Assembly: GCA_001803565.1 (NCBI GenBank)
Contig: MHDQ01000295.1
Coordinates: forward strand, 1-12,354
Length of the DNA: 12,354 nt
Direction: 5' to 3'
From: Nitrospinae bacterium RIFCSPLOWO2_12_FULL_45_22
GTDB lineage: Bacteria > 2-12-FULL-45-22
Position 1 is the first letter of the stretch; every line of letters begins with the position of its first letter. Positions 6,803-12,354 of this stretch are shown one piece after another. The notes under the pieces are model-generated. The model searched no databases, was not told the origin of the DNA, and was given only the letters and a program-made list of their open reading frames with translations. The position numbers were made by a program, and so were the translations under genes.

Positions 6803-7177
6803 ATGAAAGAGGCATTAAGATACTTAAAGAATGCCAGGGAGAGGTTAAAGTCTGCACCAGTAGAGGATAATACCTATACCGATGTTAAGCCGGTGCGGGA
6901 GGCATGTGGCACGGCTTATCTTGCTGTGCTTAAGGCCATTGACGACTATTTACTGGAAAAGGGTGTTGAGAGGAAGAAATTGCCTAAATCCTTTGAGGCT
7001 TACATGGAAATGTTCCGAAAATACGCCCTGATACATGATGGTAAACAGATACGAGAATTTGATAAACTTTATGACTTATTGCATATTGCTGGTTACTATC
7101 AGGGGCTCTTAAAGGATGTGGCGGTTGTTAAGGATGCTATAAAAGCTGCCGAGGACTTCATCAAAAAGCTAAAATAA
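6803..7177 (+). CDS. DUF5618-like small helical protein
   Basis: From the ATG at 6803 this encodes 124 residues, starting MKEALRYLKNARERL. The frame is open further upstream, but those extra 18 residues overlap the upstream gene and do not resemble the family. The sequence is predicted to be almost wholly alpha-helical and soluble. The N-terminal helix is followed by a YTDVKPVREACGTAYLAVLKAIDDYLLEKG segment in shorter conserved pieces, then YALIHDG, LYDLLHIAGYY and a VVKDAIKAAEDFI C-terminal helix. From memory this matches DUF5618, a HEPN-like helical-bundle family with no known activity. The RNase motif of active HEPN toxins (R-x4-6-H) is not present. It lies five bases after the fusion gene stop and nine before larE, so it is probably co-transcribed. 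Function unknown. Confidence 0.8.
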   Translation: MKEALRYLKNARERLKSAPVEDNTYTDVKPVREACGTAYLAVLKAIDDYLLEKGVERKKLPKSFEAYMEMFRKYALIHDGKQIREFDKLYDLLHIAGYYQGLLKDVAVVKDAIKAAEDFIKKLK

Positions 7178-7186
7178 GGGCAAGGA

Positions 7187-8002
7187 ATGAGCAAGCTGGA
7201 TGACCTAAAGAATATCCTTAGGGATATGGGCCGGGTGATGGTAGCCTTTTCTGGCGGAGTGGATAGCAGCTTTCTACTCCGGGTAGGTAAAGAGGTCCTG
7301 GGGGATAATATCCTGGCCGTGACTGCTCGCTCTGAAACCTACCCCCAGGCCGAGCTAGAAGAAGCTAAAAAAATCGCCCAGCTCATAGGCATAAGGCACC
7401 TGATTATAACCTCAGAAGAGTTAGAGATCCCGGGTTTTCAGGATAATCCCCCCAACCGATGCTACTATTGTAAGAAAGAGCTTTTTGAAAAGCTCAAGGA
7501 ATTAGCGGTTCAAGAAGGGATAGATTTTATTGCTGATGGCTCCAACTGTGATGATTTGGGAGACCATCGCCCCGGTATGTTGGCCGCCAGAGAGCTGGGT
7601 GTTCGTAGCCCCTTGAAAGAGGCTGGTTTAACCAAAAAAGAGATCCGAGAATATTCTTATGCACTGGGGCTCCCTACCTGGGAAAAGCCTTCTTTTGCCT
7701 GCCTGGCCTCCCGGTTTCCCTATGGCGAAAAGATCAGTCAGGAAAAGCTCCGCCGGGTTGACCGGGCAGAGGAGTTTTTGAGGGCTAAAGGGTTCAAGCA
7801 GTTACGGGTCAGGCATCATGATGGTATTGCCCGGATTGAGGTAGACAAAAAAGACCTGGGGAAGTTTTTGCAATACAACCTTGCTACAGAAGTGGTGGCT
7901 AAGCTGAAGGAATTAGGTTTCAATTATATAACCCTGGACCTGGAAGGGTATCGCATGGGCAGTATGAACGAAGTCCTTCCCCTGGAAATGAAAAGAAAAT
8001 GA
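7187..8002 (+). CDS. larE: ATP-dependent sulfur transferase LarE (nickel-pincer nucleotide synthesis)
   Basis: LarE inserts sulfur into the pyridinium dicarboxylate mononucleotide during synthesis of the nickel-pincer cofactor used by lactate racemase and related LarA enzymes. The 271-residue length is normal. The PP-loop ATP site FSGGVDSSF lies at 21-29. Cysteines C92 and C95 in NRCYYCKKELF and C172 in ACLASRFPYG are present together. That three-cysteine set is associated with the [4Fe-4S] form of LarE and not with the single sacrificial-cysteine form of Lactobacillus plantarum. An AAGGG and an AAGGA precede the ATG. The stop overlaps the next gene (ATGA). No larA, larB or larC lies in the window. 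A related ExsB/tRNA-thiolation role is less likely given the motif set. Confidence 0.92.
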   Translation: MSKLDDLKNILRDMGRVMVAFSGGVDSSFLLRVGKEVLGDNILAVTARSETYPQAELEEAKKIAQLIGIRHLIITSEELEIPGFQDNPPNRCYYCKKELFEKLKELAVQEGIDFIADGSNCDDLGDHRPGMLAARELGVRSPLKEAGLTKKEIREYSYALGLPTWEKPSFACLASRFPYGEKISQEKLRRVDRAEEFLRAKGFKQLRVRHHDGIARIEVDKKDLGKFLQYNLATEVVAKLKELGFNYITLDLEGYRMGSMNEVLPLEMKRK

Positions 8003-8250
8003 TCCGGAATCTGATCTTTATATTTCTAATCTTAGCCCTTTATCAGATGTGGAAGGGTTTCACCAGGGGCAGCAAAACAAAGCATTTCTCCCAAAATAAT
8101 GGGCTGAGACAGATAGATGATGAGATGGTAAAAGACCCTCACTGCCAGGTCTATATCCCTAAATCTAGCGCCATAAAGAGGCACATAGCTGGACAAGAGC
8201 ACTATTTCTGCAGCCCAACTTGCGCAGAAAAATTTAAAGAACAGGCTTAA
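7999..8250 (+). CDS. Membrane-anchored TRASH/YHS-like metal-binding small protein
   Basis: This 83-residue protein has one N-terminal hydrophobic segment (about residues 4-18), probably a membrane anchor, followed by a polar linker rich in Lys, Ser and Gln. The C-terminal part has C49-x21-C71-x3-C75 within DPHCQVYIP and HYFCSPTC. This spacing fits the TRASH-type treble-clef metal-binding motif (C-x19-22-C-x3-C). Families with the layout MVKDPxCxxYIP...FCSxxC are common small hypothetical proteins and may handle metals such as copper or zinc. It is translationally coupled to larE by an ATGA overlap, so it could be involved in nickel or sulfur handling, but that is only a contextual inference. 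Confidence 0.8.
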   Translation: MIRNLIFIFLILALYQMWKGFTRGSKTKHFSQNNGLRQIDDEMVKDPHCQVYIPKSSAIKRHIAGQEHYFCSPTCAEKFKEQA

Positions 8251-8459
8251 CAGACTAAACCTTTATTCTCCGACAATTCTCTGCGGCCTCAGACCCCAAT
8301 TATTTTTCTTTCCACTCTTCTATCTGACATTCAAGAGGTTTCCCTTAGTGCTTCATTTCATAAACACAGTTACGTATTATGCCTATTTTTTGCCTCTCCT
8401 GTATTCCTGGTTTCCTTATCATAAGCACTTTCTCTCAAATACGTCACCGTAATTATGGA
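8251..8459. other. Convergent intergenic gap
   Basis: This 209-base gap lies between the 3' ends of the plus-strand cluster and the minus-strand serA operon. I found no strong GC-rich stem followed by a T-run on either strand. A short T-run (8302-8309) occurs without a stem. A minus-strand 25-codon ORF (8447 down to 8370, GTG start) and other interrupted frames may be decayed coding remnants, but I recognise no family. Confidence 0.5.
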
Positions 8460-10043
8460 TTAGAGTTTGATCTTTTTGGCATAAAGGATAATAGGCCAGG
8501 CCCTGATCTCGGCCAGTACTGACTCTGGTATCTCAGCATCAACACTTACCAGGGCAGTAGCCATACCACCGATAGTCTTTCGGCCCAGGTTCATACCGGC
8601 AATATTTATCTTATTATTCCCCAGGATAGTGCCAATCTTTCCTATTACTCCAGGCATATCCTGATTGTAAAATACCAGCATGTGCCCTGACAGGATGGCT
8701 TCTAATGGAATGTTATTTATCTCTACTAGACGGGCATCCCGCCGGCCGTATAAAGTGCCTGCTACTGACCCGGTCTCTTTATCGGTAATTGCCTCCAGGC
8801 GAATCAGGCTGGAATAATTTTCCGTTTGGCTGAGGATAGTCTCTGTTACCTTAATACCCCGCTCTTTAGCTATTATGGCAGAATTAACTAGATTTATTCG
8901 CTCTTTTATAAAATGCTCCAGCAGTCCTTTCAGGAGAGAAGCGGTCAGGTAACGAGTCTCTAGCTCTGCTATCTCACCGTAATAATTTATCTTAACCTCT
9001 TTAAGGCCCCCCTCCAATAACTGGGCCTCCAGGCCCCCCAATTTCTCTGCCAGGGTTATATAGGGTCCCATACGGGCATAGAGCTCAGCATTCATAGAAG
9101 GGAGGTTCACCGCATTTTTAACCTCCCCATGCTTAAAAAAGCTGATCATCTGCTGGGCTATTTCTATCGCAACATTGTCCTGGGCCTCTTCGGTAGCAGC
9201 CCCTAAATGGGGGGTACAAATGACGGCATCAAGCTCTATAAGGGGGTTATCGCCGGGCGGTTCTTGCTCAAAGACATCCAGGGCAGCGCCCGCTACTTTT
9301 CCTGATACCATAGCCTCATAGAGGGCCTTCTCGTCTATGATACCTCCCCGGGCACAATTGATTATCCTTACCCCTTTCTTCATCTTTTCAAACTCTTTTT
9401 TCCCCAACAGATAAGCTGTTTCATTAGTCTTGGGGGTATGGACAGTAATATAATCAGAACGGGCCAGGAGTTCATCAAACCCTACCAGGGGTGCCCCTAA
9501 GCTCTGGGCCATATCGGAAGATATATAAGGATCATAAGCAATAGTGACCATGCCTAACCCCTGGGCCCTTTGTGCTACTAACCTACCAATACGCCCTAGA
9601 CCTATTATACCCAGGGTTTTGTTAAAGACCTCTACCCCCATGAACTTACCCTTTTCCCATTTCTTGCCCTTAATAGAGCTGGTGGCTTGAGGTATCTTCC
9701 TGGATAAGGCCAGCATGAGAGAGATAGTATGTTCTGCGGTGGTAATAGCATTCCCTTCCGGGGCATTCATAACGATAATACCCCGCATGGTGGCTGCCTC
9801 TAGATTAATATTATCCACCCCTATCCCGGCCCTACCAATAATCTTGAGATTATCGGCCGCCGCTATTATCTCGGCTGTGACTTTGGTACTGCTCCGAACA
9901 ATCAGGCCCTGGTATGGTGGCATCTCCTTGACCAATTCTGCTGGTGTTAAACCCGTCTTTACAGCAACCTCCAGACCGGCCCTTTCCTTTTGCAGGATCT
10001 CCAGACCCTTAGCGGATAATTTATCGCTAACTAAAATTTTCAT
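8460..10043 (-). CDS. serA: D-3-phosphoglycerate dehydrogenase, long ACT-domain form
   Basis: SerA oxidises 3-phosphoglycerate to 3-phosphohydroxypyruvate with NAD+, the first step of serine synthesis. The 527-residue length fits the long (type I) form. The dinucleotide-binding motif GLGRIG is at 148-153 with the acidic D171 after it. The catalytic trio is R232 (in CARGG), E261 (in DVFEQEP) and H279 (in TPHLGAAT). The segment about 310-450 is the intervening ASB domain, and residues about 455-527 are a C-terminal ACT domain (MLVFYNQDMPGVIGKIG, NIAGMNLGR) likely to bind serine for feedback control. The start codon overlaps the stop of the upstream aminotransferase by four bases, so the two are co-translated. 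All catalytic residues are present. Identity is secure. Confidence 0.97.
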   Translation of the reverse strand: MKILVSDKLSAKGLEILQKERAGLEVAVKTGLTPAELVKEMPPYQGLIVRSSTKVTAEIIAAADNLKIIGRAGIGVDNINLEAATMRGIIVMNAPEGNAITTAEHTISLMLALSRKIPQATSSIKGKKWEKGKFMGVEVFNKTLGIIGLGRIGRLVAQRAQGLGMVTIAYDPYISSDMAQSLGAPLVGFDELLARSDYITVHTPKTNETAYLLGKKEFEKMKKGVRIINCARGGIIDEKALYEAMVSGKVAGAALDVFEQEPPGDNPLIELDAVICTPHLGAATEEAQDNVAIEIAQQMISFFKHGEVKNAVNLPSMNAELYARMGPYITLAEKLGGLEAQLLEGGLKEVKINYYGEIAELETRYLTASLLKGLLEHFIKERINLVNSAIIAKERGIKVTETILSQTENYSSLIRLEAITDKETGSVAGTLYGRRDARLVEINNIPLEAILSGHMLVFYNQDMPGVIGKIGTILGNNKINIAGMNLGRKTIGGMATALVSVDAEIPESVLAEIRAWPIILYAKKIKL

Positions 10044-11194
10044 CCCTGCCCTCCACTGTTATAATAGACCTCTATGGCCGCTCCTACACCTTTACCAAAG
10101 GTAACTTCGTAACCAAGCTTTTTTAACACCATTTCTAAGGCAGCTATACCGGTAGTAATATCAAAGATGTCTACATAGCCTAAATGGGCAATCCTGAATA
10201 TCTTCCCTTTAGCCCGATCCTGCCCGCCAGCAATAGTGATGCCAAATTGCTCCCGCATCATCTTAGGAATAGCAGCGCCATCAATCCCAGGTGGTACTTT
10301 TACGGCTGTTACTGCATCGCTAGGAGAGTCTTTAGCATATAGTTCCAGGCCCAGGGCTTCCATAGCCGTCCGGGTAGCGCGGGCCAGCCGGGCATGGTGA
10401 GCAAGGACCTTCTCTAACCCCTCCCTTTTTATCTCTTCCAGGACTTCTTTAAGCCCTATGATAAGTGATACCGCCGGGGTATAGGCGCTTTGGTTTTTAG
10501 CCAGGGCCTTTCGCTCTTTGCGTAAGTCAAAATAGTATCTTGGACAGGTAGAAGTTTCTGCAAATCGCCAGGCCTTCTCGCTCAGGTTTACCATGGCCAA
10601 GCCGGGAGGCAGCATGAGGGCTTTCTGGGAGCCAGCTACGACTACATCCAGGCCCCATTGGTCGGGTAGGATAGGGAAGACCCCTAAGGCTGATATAGCA
10701 TCTACTATCAGGATAGTATTTTCGTATGGCCTGACGATCTCACCCAGGGCCTGCACATCATGCCTGACACCGGTAGAAGATTCACTGGCCTGGACAAATA
10801 CCCCTTTTATATCCGGGGATCTCTTTAGCGCCTCGGCAATCAGGCGGGGTTCTATGGCCTTGCCCCATTCTACATCTATATTAATAGTCTCTAAACCATA
10901 CACCTGACAGAGCTCGGCCCATCTCTCGCCAAATTTCCCTCCCCTGACTACCAGGGCTTTATCACCCGGGGAGAAGAGGTTGCAGACGGTGCCTTCCATC
11001 CCTCCCGTGCCAGATGAGCAGAGAACTAAGACATCGTTTTTAGTCTGGAACAGGTATTTCAAATCCTCTCGCACCTGAGCTAAAATAGCAGCGAATTCCG
11101 GGGCACGGTGATGGATAATAGGTTTGCCCATCTCCAGGACAGCGTCAGGAAATAGTGGTGTGGGGCCGGGGGCCAGTAAGTATTTTTTTTTCAC
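10040..11194 (-). CDS. Class V aminotransferase (AGT/SPT family), probable phosphoserine or serine transaminase
   Basis: This 384-residue PLP enzyme belongs to the alanine-glyoxylate/serine-pyruvate aminotransferase group of fold type I. It starts with YLLAPGPTPLFPDAV, typical of the family. The PLP phosphate-binding loop is SSGTGGME (60-67), the ring-stacking aspartate is D165 in IVDAISALG, and the Schiff-base lysine is K191 in AGSQKALMLPPG. A conserved arginine lies in FRIAHLGY near the C-terminus. Tight coupling to serA (ATGA overlap) suggests it converts 3-phosphohydroxypyruvate to phosphoserine in place of a canonical SerC. A serine- or alanine-glyoxylate transaminase role is the alternative. 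It also overlaps the upstream zinc-ribbon gene by four bases. Family is secure; substrate is inferred. Confidence 0.92.
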   Translation of the reverse strand: MKKKYLLAPGPTPLFPDAVLEMGKPIIHHRAPEFAAILAQVREDLKYLFQTKNDVLVLCSSGTGGMEGTVCNLFSPGDKALVVRGGKFGERWAELCQVYGLETINIDVEWGKAIEPRLIAEALKRSPDIKGVFVQASESSTGVRHDVQALGEIVRPYENTILIVDAISALGVFPILPDQWGLDVVVAGSQKALMLPPGLAMVNLSEKAWRFAETSTCPRYYFDLRKERKALAKNQSAYTPAVSLIIGLKEVLEEIKREGLEKVLAHHARLARATRTAMEALGLELYAKDSPSDAVTAVKVPPGIDGAAIPKMMREQFGITIAGGQDRAKGKIFRIAHLGYVDIFDITTGIAALEMVLKKLGYEVTFGKGVGAAIEVYYNSGGQG

Positions 11195-11931
11195 TTTGTC
11201 TCCTCCTCTTCATCTTCATCCAACGATAATTCCAGATCATCCGTACTATCTTCAAGACCCAGGAAAATTCCCTCCTCGGGTTGTTCTTTTTCCTCTTCTT
11301 CCAGTAGAATGATAAGCTCTTCTAGGGCCTCATCTAGCTCTTCTAATTGTAGGATAGGGGGATCTTCCTCCCCTCCCTCTAAATCCAGATGAATATCCTG
11401 TTTCTCTCCGTCTAATAAGAGCAATGGAGCAGACTCTTCGTCCGGTTCAGCGGAAACTTCAATAGCAATGGTCTCTATATCCTTATCCTCTCCCTCTTCT
11501 GCCGGAAATAGGAAATCAAGCTTAGCAGGTTCCTCTTCTAAGACTATTTCGTCCTGATCACCTGGCAGCAAGGCTGCGTATTCCCTTATCTCTTCCGCAG
11601 CATCCACGGGTTCTATTGGTTCTTCAAGCTCTTCCATCTGGGGTAACTCAATAGTTTCCATCTGACTGGCTTCTTCTGGTAATAGTTCTTCTAATACTGG
11701 GCTGGGGTCATATGCTGCCTCTGTTACTATGGCTGAAATCATTTCTTCCTCGGCAGATAGGCCCATGGATTCAAAGGGTGAATCCTCTGAAGGTAGGGAG
11801 TGGAGCTTTAGATTCCCGGGTTTAATCCCCCAGATATGTTTTTCCTTTTTAAACAGGACTAAATCCTTACCGCACTCTTTACACTTATCCAGATAATTAA
11901 AACTAACATAACCGCACTTGGGGCATTTCAT
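11191..11931 (-). CDS. Zinc-ribbon protein with long acidic tail, unknown function
   Basis: The 246-residue protein opens with a compact zinc ribbon, CPKCGYVSF then CKECG (C3, C6, C17, C20). A basic stretch KKEKHIWG follows at about 28-35. The rest, about residues 48-246, is strongly acidic and repetitive, with many Glu/Asp runs alternating with short Leu/Ile/Pro hydrophobic clusters, and is probably largely disordered. No membrane segment or signal peptide is seen. N-terminal ribbons of the form MKCPKCGYVSFDYLDKC occur in many anaerobic bacteria as hypothetical proteins. The start is well supported by an AGGAGGTG site. It sits between the ubiE/menG gene and the aminotransferase in a tight operon. 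Function is unknown; a scaffold or regulatory role is speculation. Confidence 0.85.
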   Translation of the reverse strand: MKCPKCGYVSFNYLDKCKECGKDLVLFKKEKHIWGIKPGNLKLHSLPSEDSPFESMGLSAEEEMISAIVTEAAYDPSPVLEELLPEEASQMETIELPQMEELEEPIEPVDAAEEIREYAALLPGDQDEIVLEEEPAKLDFLFPAEEGEDKDIETIAIEVSAEPDEESAPLLLLDGEKQDIHLDLEGGEEDPPILQLEELDEALEELIILLEEEEKEQPEEGIFLGLEDSTDDLELSLDEDEEEETK

Positions 11932-11940
11932 AACCTAGCC

Positions 11941-11948
11941 CACCTCCT
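11941..11948 (-). promoter_or_regulatory. Strong ribosome binding site of the zinc-ribbon gene
   Basis: On the minus strand AGGAGGTG lies nine bases before the ATG at 11931 and overlaps the last base of the ubiE/menG stop codon. It fixes the start of the zinc-ribbon protein. Confidence 0.8.
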
Positions 11949-12354
11949 CAGATTTTTTTTGCGGTATAAACCGCAGCAATACCACCGGTTAATGGATAAT
12001 AAGTTACCCCCTGGAATCCACCCTCTTCCAGTTTTTCCTTTAAAGCCTCTCCATAGGGAAAAGCTAGGACAGATTCCGGTAGATAGTGGTAGGCTTTGCG
12101 ATTCTTTGATACTACCCCACCCAGCCAGGGTAAGACCTTCAAGAAATAGAGGTAGTAAAGCCTCTTGAATAAATAATTTTCCGGGTTACTAAACTCCAAA
12201 ATAACTAAATAGCCCCCCGGTTGCATCACGCGGTACATCTCGATCAAGCCCCGGGCTGGGTCAGCAAGATTACGCAGGCCAAAGGCTATTATAATAGCAT
12301 TGGCCGTTTCTGTCATAAACGGTAAGGAGAGGGCATTAGCTAAAGATAGCTTTA
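11948..12354 (-). CDS. ubiE/menG: Demethylmenaquinone/ubiquinone methyltransferase, C-terminal part (5' end outside window)
   Basis: The frame stays open to the right edge, so the N-terminal part with the main SAM-binding GxGxG motif is missing. The visible part begins KLSLANALSLPF and includes the family hallmarks AFGLRNL, EMYRVMQPGGYLVILEFSNP, a YLYFLKVLPWLGG segment, the AYHYLPESVLAFP motif and the C-terminal GFQGVTYYPLTGGIAAVYTAKK. It methylates the quinone ring using S-adenosylmethionine in the last step of menaquinone synthesis (or a ubiquinone step). Menaquinone is more likely in an anaerobe, but the sequence alone does not decide. An internal ATG at 12316 is not the true start. It is followed after 16 bases by the zinc-ribbon gene, so it probably heads or lies within the same operon. 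Confidence 0.92.
   Translation of the reverse strand, partial: KLSLANALSLPFMTETANAIIIAFGLRNLADPARGLIEMYRVMQPGGYLVILEFSNPENYLFKRLYYLYFLKVLPWLGGVVSKNRKAYHYLPESVLAFPYGEALKEKLEEGGFQGVTYYPLTGGIAAVYTAKKI

Noticed and set aside
6907-6925. TGGCAC...TTGC resembling a sigma-54 promoter
   Set aside because: The spacer between the two halves is eight bases instead of five, and it lies inside a coding sequence with no gene start nearby.
8370-8447. 25-codon minus-strand ORF with GTG start downstream of serA
   Set aside because: It is short, with an unrecognised product and no clear ribosome binding site. The surrounding frames are interrupted, so at most it is a decayed remnant.
9715-10104. Plus-strand ORF of 129 codons opposite serA
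   Set aside because: It lies antisense to the well-supported serA coding sequence and its product has no recognisable features.

Overview
The window comes from a bacterial chromosome of moderate G+C, probably an anaerobic, menaquinone-using organism. The signs are a menaquinone/ubiquinone-type methyltransferase, a sigma-54 activator, a LarE protein of nickel-pincer cofactor synthesis and a ferredoxin/GltD-type flavoprotein. Nothing in the sequence fixes the phylum. The dispersed palindromic repeats and the unusual domain fusion suggest a poorly sampled, perhaps uncultured lineage, but that is an inference. No rRNA, tRNA, CRISPR array or transposase gene was seen.

Layout. Positions 1-1500 (+) hold the 3' part of an ABC/SMC-like ATPase and an overlapping small partner gene. 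The pair is AT-richer than the rest (19 G+C of 60 at 961-1020 against 34 of 60 at 1681-1740) and resembles an ATPase/effector pair of a phage-defence island (MAD3/MAD4-like). Positions 1629-4243 (+) hold purD and a translationally coupled PAS/AAA+/Fis sigma-54 activator. Positions 4244-4404 hold a palindromic repeat element. Positions 4405-8250 (+) form a tight cluster: an NMN/NaMN adenylyltransferase-like domain fused to an Fe-S/FAD GltD-type oxidoreductase, a small helical DUF5618-like protein, larE, and a membrane-anchored TRASH-type metal-binding protein. A 209-base convergent gap follows. On the minus strand, 12354 down to 8460, lie the 3' part of ubiE/menG, a zinc-ribbon/acidic protein, a class V aminotransferase and long-form serA. 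Their spacings or 4-base overlaps imply one operon.

How the genes may work together. The aminotransferase and SerA plausibly carry out the first two steps of serine synthesis. The adenylyltransferase-like domain may make NaAD, which is the substrate of LarB, the enzyme upstream of LarE. The fusion and larE could therefore share a nicotinate-nucleotide theme, although LarB and LarC are not in the window. The most unusual structures are the fusion itself, an 80-base perfect-centre palindrome of heptamer repeats embedded in frame inside its coding sequence, and a related nested palindrome just upstream of its start codon.
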